Below are positions 27,580 through 36,043 of a stretch of DNA of 64,000 bases, in pieces. This DNA comes from CAWARU01 sp963805795 (GTDB taxonomy: Bacteria > Pseudomonadota > Gammaproteobacteria > UBA6186 > Azoamicaceae). The stretch lies in assembly GCA_963805795.1 (NCBI GenBank), contig CAWDVG010000001.1, positions 1,612,001 to 1,676,000 of the forward strand. Reading direction: 5' to 3'. The notes under the pieces were generated by a model. It was not told where the DNA came from. It ran no database searches and saw only the letters and a program-made list of their open reading frames with translations. Within the stretch, counting starts at the first letter, position 1. The number at the start of each line of letters is the position of its first letter. Both the position numbers and the translations under genes were made by a program.

Positions 27580-27663
27580 ATATCTTGAAATAAGAGACTT
27601 CGATGCAGGAAACAAGACAATAAAAAAACAAGCCACCTCGCCACCATTTCACACAAGAGGGGC

Positions 27664-27692
27664 ATTTTCACACAAGTCTGATAGAGAGTCAA
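27664..27692 (-). promoter_or_regulatory. Candidate sigma-70 promoter of the tRNA-tuf operon
   Basis: On the minus strand TTGACT (27687-27692) and GAAAAT (27664-27669) are separated by exactly 17 bp and followed by a GC-rich GCCCCTC discriminator, as is usual for stringently controlled stable-RNA promoters. It lies about 85 bp upstream of tRNA-Tyr. The -10 matches consensus at four of six positions, so the assignment is tentative. Confidence 0.4.
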
Positions 27693-27866
27693 TAGGAATT
27701 AAAGGACTTTATTATAACAGATGAAGATGCACTTATTTACTAGGTGCAAAACTAAAAAAATTATGATATAGTGGACACTAAAAAATTATTTTAGACGTTT
27801 AACTTTTTAGGATATTCAATTTAGGGTATTGAACCAGAAGATTAATATAATTTGGAGAACTAAGAC

Positions 27867-28817
27867 ATGAGTCAACCAAAAAATGTAACTGCACAGGCTT
27901 TAAGCATATCCTCACAATCAAAAACAGTTGATGAAGTCTCAAAAATTGATCTCGATAATATGCAAGCAATTACAGCTTCAGCTATTACATCTCATTCTTC
28001 AGCTAATGCACCTACTGCTAATGGAATCTTCTTTGTAAATGCCCCCATTTTGACCGCTACAAATGATAATATAATGTCTAAAGGTGATTTAGATATAGAA
28101 AATATTCAAGCACTACAGCGATCTTTATTGTCTCATATACAAAATCAAAAATCCGAAACAGACGTACCCTTTACTCAAGCCGCAACAAGCATAGCCGAAC
28201 GTGAAACTCCAACTTTTACTGGAAAAAGAAGTTGCACCCCCATTGATGACGAGATTGCAGAAAAAACCCATAAAAACATGCTCGATTTTATTGCTCTACA
28301 TCCCAATTGGCTCAAAAAATTTAGTACAAAATTTACAGATACCGAAGCCAGTGTTCAAAACCGAATTAGCGCTTTACTAAGAGCCTACTGCATTAAAGAC
28401 GTAGCAAGCTTAGATAGCATGAATACCACGACAACGGATATTGATCTTTGCGAAGAAATTGAAAAACAAATCAAATTAATTTCAAAGCAAACCAAAACCA
28501 AATCTAATGCGAAAAACAAAGCCAAGACTAAATCCCAGAAAATAAAGAGTGACTCTCTAAGAATAATACAAAAACCAGAACCCATTAAACTAGGGATGGA
28601 ACTTGCCTCTACCGATTTTTCAAATCTTAAAGTTCCAACACCTAAAACTCCCAAACTTATAAACCAAAATGGGGAAGAACTGGGCCTATACACCCCGGCA
28701 TTTTTAGCGGCAACAACTGCAGCATGTGCACAATCCGCAACAATTGATGCAGCTACCCCATTACCCGGAATTCATTTAAAGAAATCTTCAGCCTTTAGTC
28801 CAACACAATTTAACTAA
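27867..28817 (+). CDS. Unknown protein (316 aa), possibly secreted effector
   Basis: The ATG follows TTGGAGAACTAAGAC, a good ribosome site. The N-terminal 120 residues are polar and Ser/Ala/Thr-rich, probably disordered. A helical segment around residues 125-195 (LDFIALHPNWLKKF, VQNRISALLRAYCI) may be a small fold. Next comes a strongly basic Lys-rich tract (about 205-225, with KTKSNAKNKAKTKSQKIK) that could act as a nuclear localisation signal or nucleic-acid contact, then an Ala/Thr-rich C-terminus. No family recognised. It opens a run of large unusual plus-strand genes. The basic tract plus disorder would suit a host-nucleus-directed effector, but this is speculation. Confidence 0.65.
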   Translation: MSQPKNVTAQALSISSQSKTVDEVSKIDLDNMQAITASAITSHSSANAPTANGIFFVNAPILTATNDNIMSKGDLDIENIQALQRSLLSHIQNQKSETDVPFTQAATSIAERETPTFTGKRSCTPIDDEIAEKTHKNMLDFIALHPNWLKKFSTKFTDTEASVQNRISALLRAYCIKDVASLDSMNTTTTDIDLCEEIEKQIKLISKQTKTKSNAKNKAKTKSQKIKSDSLRIIQKPEPIKLGMELASTDFSNLKVPTPKTPKLINQNGEELGLYTPAFLAATTAACAQSATIDAATPLPGIHLKKSSAFSPTQFN

Positions 28818-28904
28818 ATTATGCTTCTTGACAACACCGTAATGAATAAGGTATGATACTTAAACTAAATAACAATTTTGCTTTGGAAATTGGGATCTAT
28901 ATAA

Positions 28905-30563
28905 ATGACTGAATTAGAATTTAATAAATTAATGTTAGACATTTACACCTGGCAAATACGTGGAGACTTCGTTTGTCAGAGAAAAGGAATAAACAATCAG
29001 CAGGCCCAAGTTTTAGCTAGAGTCTTAAAAAGCAACCCCTTTATTACATCCATTGATTTATCTGGAAACCTAATTGGTGACCCAGGTTTACAAGCTTTAA
29101 AAACCTGTTTTTGTCCGGACTGCCCTCGTTTAACAACTATCAATTTAGCTGGAAACCAAATCACATCCATTAATGCTATACAGCCACTTCCGCCGAATAC
29201 AAGAATTCTTTTTCAAGCCGAAGTTCAAAGAGCATCTCCTTTGCCTCGCAGGAAGAAATCAGTAACCCAAACTATTAAAGTCCATTCGAGTCCAATGAAT
29301 CTTGCAGTCAGAGATCAACTCAGAGTGGATAATATAAAATTAACAACATTATCCAATGATGTCATTCATCAGCCTTTTTGGAATCAAATCAATACAAAAA
29401 ACTTAACTGAGATGTTTCGTCGGCTTGCCGAACGATATAAAAAATTACAAGAAAAAAACAAACCTTTTATTCACGATATTCTGACAAACGCAAAACCCCG
29501 CAAATTAGCAATGGAATCCTATTCCAAATATGTGGAAGAGATAGCTATATTATTAGATGGTAAAACCATACCTAAATTATCAATACAAGCACTACGTTTA
29601 ACCTCACAACTAAAAAGAAATGAGATAACAGATATACTCTGCGCTATAACTCTTCTTGGTATTCAAGATATTTTCCTCATTAGCCCCTTAATAGCAAGAG
29701 TTGCACAACTTTTAGCAGCGGGACAATTAAACCATCAGAATTTAACAAGAATATTCTGGGCTATCCCTAAACTAGGCCTACCAAAAGAAACCATGCAAAA
29801 ATTAGTATTATCGTTATGGGACTGGATAGATCTAAAACGGCCCTTATTTACTCTTAAAGAGCTCTTGAAAATAGCTGTAGTCCTTATCAATATAGATCTT
29901 CCTACTAAAGAAAAGAGCGAAATACTCGCAGAATTATTGGATGAAATTTCTTATAAAATAGACAAAATCACAACAAAACCAAACTTAAAAACCTTACTAG
30001 ATTGCAAAGAAGCACAGTATTTTGACTACATCATTCAGTTTTCAATAAAAAATCAGCCTGCCCTCATAAATAGTCAGGCTGCTCCTACTCAGAAAATTAT
30101 TTTAGAAATCGCTGAGAAAAAAAGATTATTGCCTAACAAAATGCGTTCAAAGTCACCTTATTATACTTTGGCAGGGATACAAAAACTATTTAATGTGATC
30201 GACGCTAAACTCGGCATAAAAAAAGATCCCGTACAAATCCTCACATCTCAATCGACTCATACAAATTCAATAACAGCAGCTGGTGTCCCAATAACTTCAG
30301 CAACAACTTCTATACTAAGTGCTGCTGCACCCGCATCTGCATCTGCAGTTTCCACTGCAACTGCATCTATAGCGGCCCCTAATTCAAGCAATACTAAATT
30401 GAATCATGAAATAAAAATAGCTAAGGATGTGCAAATAGTTACACCCGAACATACAGAATTACTTTGCTTTTCCTATAATCCAAATTACAAAACCAATAAT
30501 ATTGCATTAACAGTGGCGCCCCAAAGATTGGGGTCAAAGCTGGACAATGGACAAACTTATTGA
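28905..30563 (+). CDS. Leucine-rich-repeat protein (552 aa) with Ala/Ser/Thr-rich tail
   Basis: Residues about 40-95 contain two LRR units of the ribonuclease-inhibitor type (FITSIDLSGNLIGDPGLQAL and RLTTINLAGNQITSI). The middle (about 150-430) is helical, with FAST/RAP-like alternating leucine-rich helices, but I cannot assign a family. Residues about 450-495 are an Ala/Ser/Thr low-complexity tract, such as SAAAPASASAVSTATASIAA. The last 14 codons (PQRLGSKLDNGQTY) and the stop are supplied by the left arm of an inverted-repeat element that begins at 30522, so the original C-terminus has been replaced. Bacterial LRR proteins of this kind are often host-directed effectors; that role is inferred. 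Confidence 0.75.
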   Translation: MTELEFNKLMLDIYTWQIRGDFVCQRKGINNQQAQVLARVLKSNPFITSIDLSGNLIGDPGLQALKTCFCPDCPRLTTINLAGNQITSINAIQPLPPNTRILFQAEVQRASPLPRRKKSVTQTIKVHSSPMNLAVRDQLRVDNIKLTTLSNDVIHQPFWNQINTKNLTEMFRRLAERYKKLQEKNKPFIHDILTNAKPRKLAMESYSKYVEEIAILLDGKTIPKLSIQALRLTSQLKRNEITDILCAITLLGIQDIFLISPLIARVAQLLAAGQLNHQNLTRIFWAIPKLGLPKETMQKLVLSLWDWIDLKRPLFTLKELLKIAVVLINIDLPTKEKSEILAELLDEISYKIDKITTKPNLKTLLDCKEAQYFDYIIQFSIKNQPALINSQAAPTQKIILEIAEKKRLLPNKMRSKSPYYTLAGIQKLFNVIDAKLGIKKDPVQILTSQSTHTNSITAAGVPITSATTSILSAAAPASASAVSTATASIAAPNSSNTKLNHEIKIAKDVQIVTPEHTELLCFSYNPNYKTNNIALTVAPQRLGSKLDNGQTY

Positions 30564-30624
30564 AGATTAAATATTTATGACTGAAATTAATTTGTCTATT
30601 GTCCAGCTTTGACCCCAATCTTTG
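30522..30624. repeat. Miniature inverted-repeat element (34-bp arms, one mismatch)
   Basis: Positions 30522-30555 and 30591-30624 are reverse complements at 33 of 34 positions, separated by 35 bp. The termini (CAAAGATTGGGGTCAAAGC) look like the ends of a non-autonomous insertion element or a REP-type hairpin. The left arm overlaps the end of the LRR gene. No transposase with matching ends is present in the window and I cannot name the parent family. It may also act as a bidirectional terminator. Confidence 0.75.
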
Positions 30625-30791
30625 CCTATATACAAGTAATTTTTTAATGCAATTTAAAAATTATTATTAAGCATAAGTTAAGATCCTTATTTGACATACA
30701 AACTAAAAACCTGTATAATTTGCTTAATGCTAAATTATTATTAAATGAAAAAATATATTCATTATTATTATGATTACGAGGTCCCTTTATA

Positions 30792-33788
30792 ATGCCTATT
30801 ATTGATCCATCAATAAAATTGTCTGAGGATTCTTCTTCTGCAGCTTCACCCTCTAAAGCTGCGGCTCCAATAGCTGCTAGTCAATATTATCTAATGGCTA
30901 TGGTAAATTCGCAGCAGAAAACGAAGGCTGATTTTGGATTAGACAATTCGGCCAATACTGCCACGTCTCTTGGCCCTGGCCCTGGATATTCCCATGCTGT
31001 GAATGCAAAACAACAACAAATAATAGATTCTGATTTGAAACCTGAACTGGAGCAGTTAATAACCCGCTCAGAGGGCAATTTTGGTCCAACCTATTCTTCC
31101 AGGGTCGATATTATTGATCTTTCAAGTAGAATGCGTTCTCATCCCCAAAAACATTTTTTTGAAGCAGGTACTGATATAAAAGCGATTTTAGAGGATTCTA
31201 CTCATAAACAATTAGATGAAATATTAACCAAAAAAAATTATGATAGAAGTAGCTGCGCTTCCTTCTTTTTGAGTATAAAGGATGCCAATCTTGTTTTACA
31301 AGAAATCATGAAGTATGGTTTTGCTATACAAGCAGTCCAAGCATTAAAAAGTCAAAGAGCCGCTCGCGTTTGCATCCAAATATTAACTGATCGCCTACCC
31401 AGATCATCCGCTGTCCAATCAACGCTTAATAATATTCAATATGTTGAGGTTACTTTTAGCGATGATGCAAAGATTAAAGCGGTGCGCCTGCTGCCTCTTA
31501 CCAGCGTTTTCTGCATTCTTGAAAATGACCCAAATCCTGCAAAAGGTCTCTTTTTACAAACCTTATTTCCGGTAGGAGTAAATCATCAGCAAGATTTTTT
31601 AAAAAAATGTGGTAAAACACTTAAAAAAAGCATACTCCGAAAAGGCAAAAATGGTATCAGCGCTATAAAATTAGATACTTTGGATGCTATAGTTCCAGTA
31701 AAGTCACTCTGCCAAAAAGGTCAGCAGATTAGAAAGCATTTAGAACAATACAACAACGTTTATATGCTCTATTTAGATGATTATAGAAATGTTAATGAAT
31801 CTCTTATAAAAATGGAGAAACAGCCAATACTATCCGGTATCAGAGAATTATATCAAACTAAATTTCAAAAAGATTTTGTCCAAAAATGTAGAAAATTAAT
31901 GGATGACACCCCATTAGATGCCTATATGGATTTTTATTTGCAAAAATGTATAGATAATTATTTTTGCCAGATAGAGTATATCGATCATAATGGCATTTCT
32001 ACTGTGCGTAATTACTGCAAAGATGCCATTAGTCAAAATGCAAATCTTATTCAATACTCCCATTTTCTCAATGAGGGAAGCCTCTTTAGAGGTATAAGAA
32101 CCATTGCAACCCCATCAGCCAGTATTATTATGGGTTGTGATTCAGAACAAGCCAAAAAACTTATCAATAAAAATGAATTATTGGATATCGAAACACGTCA
32201 GAGAAAAATCAATACCTTGTTAAAAGAACAGTATATGGCTCGCACAAAAGGCAAAAACAAAGATCAAAAATATAATGAAGAAAGAAAAATACAATTGGCT
32301 AGCATCCATGAAGCAATGGATCAGTTTTCAAAAAATGAAAAATCCAATACCGATTTAAAAAATGAATCCGACAAGAAAGCGATTAGCGATGCATTCGTTA
32401 CTTTGCAATCCATTAGCATTCAAAATGAACCAAAAATAAACATACAAAAACTACAAGAGCTGACAAAGGACGGGGCTATTTTTTCTACAATCAATTGCAA
32501 ATATAAATCACTTAAAAAACTAAACAAGCGGTTGGATACATTTCTCAAGAATGAAACAAGGATCGTTCAAAAAACAGAACTGCGCGCCTCTATTCAGGGC
32601 GAAATGCAATGTCTTTCTACTCTGGAATCACGGATCCAAAACGCCAATATATTTTTACAAGCATTACAGAAAAAAATTGCAATATGCAATTTTGATTCTA
32701 AAAGTATAAACGAAGAGGTTGCATCTATAGAATTAGGATTCCAACAAATTGCCCAAAATATTGATCAATGGACTTACGTCATTCTAGAGTTACAGAAAAA
32801 TTGGCGAAGTGAAGCAAGTCTCACAACTATTGTTGATAAGGAGCTTTTAAAAGACGTTGGCCTCAATAGAGACAGAATGGCTGCAACTATTAGCAAAATG
32901 AAAACCGCTATTCAAGCATTTATGAAAAAGGCTGAAGTATATAGTAACCCTTTGCAACCGAGCAAAGATAGAGAAAAAACTGCTGCAAACAGAGAATTGC
33001 TAAGAGCTTTTGTTGATTTGAAAGAAGTTGTTCATGGTAATAAGAAAGACAGTAAGGAGAATATTGAAGCTAAATTTACAAAATTATTGGAAGATATGGA
33101 TAGAACCAATTTAGCTAAAAGCCCGAAAGAATTAGACGAGTTGCTTTCAAAAAGCCTTGTTTCTCCTGTCGGTTCTGCTGGTTCCTCCGCGACTCTTTAT
33201 AATGCCACCGGTTCTACCAGCAATACCCATGATGAGCATCCCGCTTTTACTCAAGCAGGTGCATTAATGAAATCCTTCTTACAACATGCATCTTTGTTAA
33301 AATTCTTTAGCTTGTTGGAGAGTAAAATTTTGGGTGACAACCTAAAGGAGAAAAACGATTTTACTAGCTGTAAGAAAACGCTCTTAAAAAGTTATGAAGA
33401 ATACGAAGAAACCAGAAAAAGGCTCCTGAGAAAGTCAGACTATGATCCCCTGTTTACTCTGCAATTAAAAATGGATAGTTTAAAACGAAAAATGCAAACT
33501 ATCCGAACAAAATTAACCGATACAGGTAAAAAACAACAGATTCGTCTTTCGAATTTCCTTGTTGAGTTGCAAGATATGGTTAACCAAGTTCAGTATTTCT
33601 CAATGATCCACTTTTATCGTCGAACCATAGATCAGGCAGCTCTAGATCACAAACCCGTTGATGAAATATGTGCTAATCAAAGAATATTAACTTTTATGCA
33701 CGAGGCTTATGGCTGTGGCAGGGAAGATCAGGTAGCAGTTCAACCCATGCCTGCTGCTGGTACAAAAATGACGGTATATGCAAAATAG
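30792..33788 (+). CDS. Large coiled-coil protein of unknown function (998 aa)
   Basis: A Ser/Ala-rich leader (residues 8-30) precedes a region of mixed structure up to about 450 and then long Lys/Glu/Gln-rich helices (about 460-780 and 840-960) with heptad character, for example KTELRASIQGEMQCLSTLES and the surrounding segment. A short Gly/Ser/Ala-rich linker lies near 795-815. No transmembrane segment or signal peptide is seen. No recognised catalytic motif was found. The ATG follows GATTACGAGGTCCC, a moderate ribosome site. The 3' end faces the convergent ankyrin gene 33 bp away. Size, coiled coils and neighbours fit a translocated effector, without direct proof. Confidence 0.7.
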   Translation: MPIIDPSIKLSEDSSSAASPSKAAAPIAASQYYLMAMVNSQQKTKADFGLDNSANTATSLGPGPGYSHAVNAKQQQIIDSDLKPELEQLITRSEGNFGPTYSSRVDIIDLSSRMRSHPQKHFFEAGTDIKAILEDSTHKQLDEILTKKNYDRSSCASFFLSIKDANLVLQEIMKYGFAIQAVQALKSQRAARVCIQILTDRLPRSSAVQSTLNNIQYVEVTFSDDAKIKAVRLLPLTSVFCILENDPNPAKGLFLQTLFPVGVNHQQDFLKKCGKTLKKSILRKGKNGISAIKLDTLDAIVPVKSLCQKGQQIRKHLEQYNNVYMLYLDDYRNVNESLIKMEKQPILSGIRELYQTKFQKDFVQKCRKLMDDTPLDAYMDFYLQKCIDNYFCQIEYIDHNGISTVRNYCKDAISQNANLIQYSHFLNEGSLFRGIRTIATPSASIIMGCDSEQAKKLINKNELLDIETRQRKINTLLKEQYMARTKGKNKDQKYNEERKIQLASIHEAMDQFSKNEKSNTDLKNESDKKAISDAFVTLQSISIQNEPKINIQKLQELTKDGAIFSTINCKYKSLKKLNKRLDTFLKNETRIVQKTELRASIQGEMQCLSTLESRIQNANIFLQALQKKIAICNFDSKSINEEVASIELGFQQIAQNIDQWTYVILELQKNWRSEASLTTIVDKELLKDVGLNRDRMAATISKMKTAIQAFMKKAEVYSNPLQPSKDREKTAANRELLRAFVDLKEVVHGNKKDSKENIEAKFTKLLEDMDRTNLAKSPKELDELLSKSLVSPVGSAGSSATLYNATGSTSNTHDEHPAFTQAGALMKSFLQHASLLKFFSLLESKILGDNLKEKNDFTSCKKTLLKSYEEYEETRKRLLRKSDYDPLFTLQLKMDSLKRKMQTIRTKLTDTGKKQQIRLSNFLVELQDMVNQVQYFSMIHFYRRTIDQAALDHKPVDEICANQRILTFMHEAYGCGREDQVAVQPMPAAGTKMTVYAK

Positions 33789-33821
33789 CTTTCGTAATTG
33801 TTCATACGCTATCTTTCCCAG

Positions 33822-35261
33822 TCAACCATTACTTTTGGAGTATGTAGCTGCGGCAGCTGCAGAAACAGCAGTTGAAGCAATAGCTACGTTCTCTGCAGGG
33901 GAAGCAGCAGTGGCGCTAGCATCAACTGCAATAGCAGTAGCAGTAGTACCAGCAGCAGTAGTATTCTTAAATCCGTATGTGATTGCTTTTGCCGCTTTTT
34001 CTTTCTGTATTTTTTCATAAAAGTTGGTCAACTTTTGTGCAAAAGCTAGATGAGAACCCATTTTGCTCATTTTGGTAATGGTCCCTTTTCTTTGCTTTTC
34101 TAGGTATTCAGTACAGAATTTTTCTTTTAAATAATGTTTAAGAGTGCGCTTGCTGGTGTGCGTTTGAATATCAGACAAAACAGTGGCGCTAAAAGATGAC
34201 ATAAACTCCGAAAATTCTTTATTGGCATATAATAAATGATTAAATTCCGGCATAAGATTATCAAAACTGATTGCGATAGCCGCTTTATTTAGCTTCACGG
34301 GTAAGAACGTAGTGGATATTACATCGCAATCCAACACTACCATATGTACACCAGACAAATAGGCTAGTACTTTGAGTTTTCCAACAACTATTCGGTTGGC
34401 ACTATCTAATGCAAATGGATTACATAAGATAGTGCTTTCAGTTACAGAAACTCGGTCATTAGCATCCACTTTGCAATTAATAAGTAATATTTCGTGTTCA
34501 CCTAAGGCAGCATCTTCCACAGTTACTATTTTAATATTAAGTTTGCCAGAATGAATCGCTTTTTGTTTATAAAGTTCAGCACAAAGTCTCCATCCCATCA
34601 AGCCACAATAGTTTAAATTAGTGCTGGTTATGGCTATAGCATCTTGGGTTGCAGCCAAACGAATTAAATACCCAGCTGAAAGACTATACTGCTTCTTACA
34701 TAGGTCATGCGCATTTTGGGCAGCACCAGTAGGTTTTTTTGAAAGGTTTTTATCGGAAGTAAATAGGGCAGGAATTCCAAAAGAGACCAACTCCTCTACC
34801 TCCTGAAGATAATTGTCTATTACTTTTCTTTTTTGAAACAATATTGATTTGTTTTCTTTTTTACATCTTTCATCATCCGAAACATATTGAAACTCTTTTG
34901 CGATTGTTGCTGTTGCTATATCCGCTAAAGCAAGAAACATTTCTTGTTTGAGGGCTTCATTATCTGAAAGCGCTGCATAGCAAAGTGCTGTTTTGCCTTC
35001 TGCATCGCCAATATCATAGCGTGCGTTAGCAGCCAATAGCAGGCGCAGTACTTCAGGCACTTCGAAAATGACTGCAATGTGAAGAGCAGTTTTTAAAGAC
35101 GCTTTGTTGGTATCCTGGACATTAATGTCTGGAATCGTTTTAATATGCTCTTCAATGGCTTTTAGAGTAATTTCTGGGTTTTTTTCTGAATACATGTGGA
35201 TAGCCCGACGCAAAGCCTGCGCAGCATCAATTGCTTTGGTGATTTCGATTAAAGTTTTCAT
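33822..35261 (-). CDS. Ankyrin-repeat protein (479 aa) with candidate Cys-His-Asn catalytic domain
   Basis: Residues about 50-105 form two ankyrin repeats (SLKTALHIAVIFEVPEVLRL and EGKTALCYAALSDNEAL). Downstream, C219 in NLNYCGLMGWRLCAE starts an amphipathic helix, H256 lies in LGEHEILLIN before a strand, and N281 in ILCNPFALD resembles the D-P-W motif that closes the triad in several papain-like bacterial effectors. The C-terminus (about 430-479) is an Ala/Thr-rich tract. The catalytic assignment is my reading of motif order, not a recognised family. Ankyrin repeats in intracellular bacteria usually mediate host binding. The start ATG follows ACGAGGTCGACA. Confidence 0.7.
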   Translation of the reverse strand: MKTLIEITKAIDAAQALRRAIHMYSEKNPEITLKAIEEHIKTIPDINVQDTNKASLKTALHIAVIFEVPEVLRLLLAANARYDIGDAEGKTALCYAALSDNEALKQEMFLALADIATATIAKEFQYVSDDERCKKENKSILFQKRKVIDNYLQEVEELVSFGIPALFTSDKNLSKKPTGAAQNAHDLCKKQYSLSAGYLIRLAATQDAIAITSTNLNYCGLMGWRLCAELYKQKAIHSGKLNIKIVTVEDAALGEHEILLINCKVDANDRVSVTESTILCNPFALDSANRIVVGKLKVLAYLSGVHMVVLDCDVISTTFLPVKLNKAAIAISFDNLMPEFNHLLYANKEFSEFMSSFSATVLSDIQTHTSKRTLKHYLKEKFCTEYLEKQRKGTITKMSKMGSHLAFAQKLTNFYEKIQKEKAAKAITYGFKNTTAAGTTATAIAVDASATAASPAENVAIASTAVSAAAAATYSKSNG

Positions 35262-35336
35262 TGTCGACCTCGTATCTTTATTAGAAGCATCTTCACTAAA
35301 ATTTAATCAAATATTATGTTTATCAACTAACATAAT

Positions 35337-35636
35337 TTACTGTCTATTTAAACCAGTTGCCACTTTTGATGTGTTAATAACATCGACCATCAAATTATCA
35401 GCGGCCGGGGCTAATGGAATAGCATTATTATTGGCTATATTCATGGCTTGATTGAACATCACGATTGGCTCGCGGCTAGTCTCGGCTTTATAATAACCAT
35501 TTTGTCGGGTTAAAGGTAATATCTCCATTGTTGGAAGGCCATCTAGATCTTGTTCTGGGATTGCAGGTAATTGCACAGGAGCAGGCTCAGCAGCTGCTGA
35601 AAACAATACCAATCTTTCACGAGACGCCTTAAACAT
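35337..35636 (-). CDS. Small Pro/Ala-containing protein of unknown function (99 aa)
   Basis: ATG at 35636 lies 6 nt after GGAGG, a strong site; the upstream TTG overlaps that site and is unlikely. The sequence begins MFKASRERLVLFSAAAEPAP, is Pro/Leu/Ala-rich, and has no membrane helix or cysteine motif. It is 75 bp upstream of the ankyrin gene on the same strand, so the two could share a transcript. No family is recognised. Confidence 0.6.
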   Translation of the reverse strand: MFKASRERLVLFSAAAEPAPVQLPAIPEQDLDGLPTMEILPLTRQNGYYKAETSREPIVMFNQAMNIANNNAIPLAPAADNLMVDVINTSKVATGLNRQ

Positions 35637-35780
35637 ATATACCTCCAATTAAACAATTATTATGATAGTTTAAAACTCTATTAAGATATCCTCACCTTAG
35701 GCCAATGTCAAGCTGCTTTTCTTACCAGGCACCGCGGAAAGAACAATAAACCATTCACGCCCCATCTTAGAACACACATA

Positions 35781-35900
35781 TTAGGAAATCCTTAAACAAC
35801 CCGTATGATTATCTTTTGGCCTTTCTTGGGCATATTCATTGACTAAGCGAGCCCAGTTCCAAGTAAAGCGAACATCACAGGTTAAGATTAATATCTTCAA
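35781..35900 (-). CDS. Possible short open frame (39 aa) or gene remnant
   Basis: A TTG-started frame reading MKILILTCDVRFTWNWARLV and then a polar tail ends at TAA. The composition (MKILILTCD opening, aromatic core) looks like real protein sequence, and ACGAGGA lies upstream at somewhat long spacing. It may be the stump of a degraded gene. It is the only coding signal in the 35,637-36,043 gap. Low confidence. Confidence 0.25.
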   Translation of the reverse strand: MKILILTCDVRFTWNWARLVNEYAQERPKDNHTGCLRIS

Positions 35901-35948
35901 TTTATAACAATCCTCGTATAAAAAATAAACAACCCTTAAATGTTTAAA

Positions 35949-35986
35949 TCCCAGGTTGTTAGTTTATGCAAACTAACAACCTGGGA
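35949..35986 (-). terminator. Long perfect hairpin downstream of the chemosensory operon
   Basis: Positions 35949-35965 and 35970-35986 are perfect 17-bp reverse complements with a 4-nt loop. It sits 58 bp past the cheR stop codon and could end the chemosensory transcript, although only a short T/A-mixed tract follows on the minus strand. It could instead be a small palindromic repeat. Confidence 0.5.
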
Positions 35987-36043
35987 CTGACATGTTTATT
36001 AGGATATTAATCACCTATTGCTGTCATTCCTCAGTTTTGTAGC

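Noticed and set aside
31400..31600. Possible toxin domain in the 998-aa protein
   Set aside because: A strand-rich segment looked vaguely like a polymorphic-toxin fold, but no catalytic motif or immunity gene could be identified.
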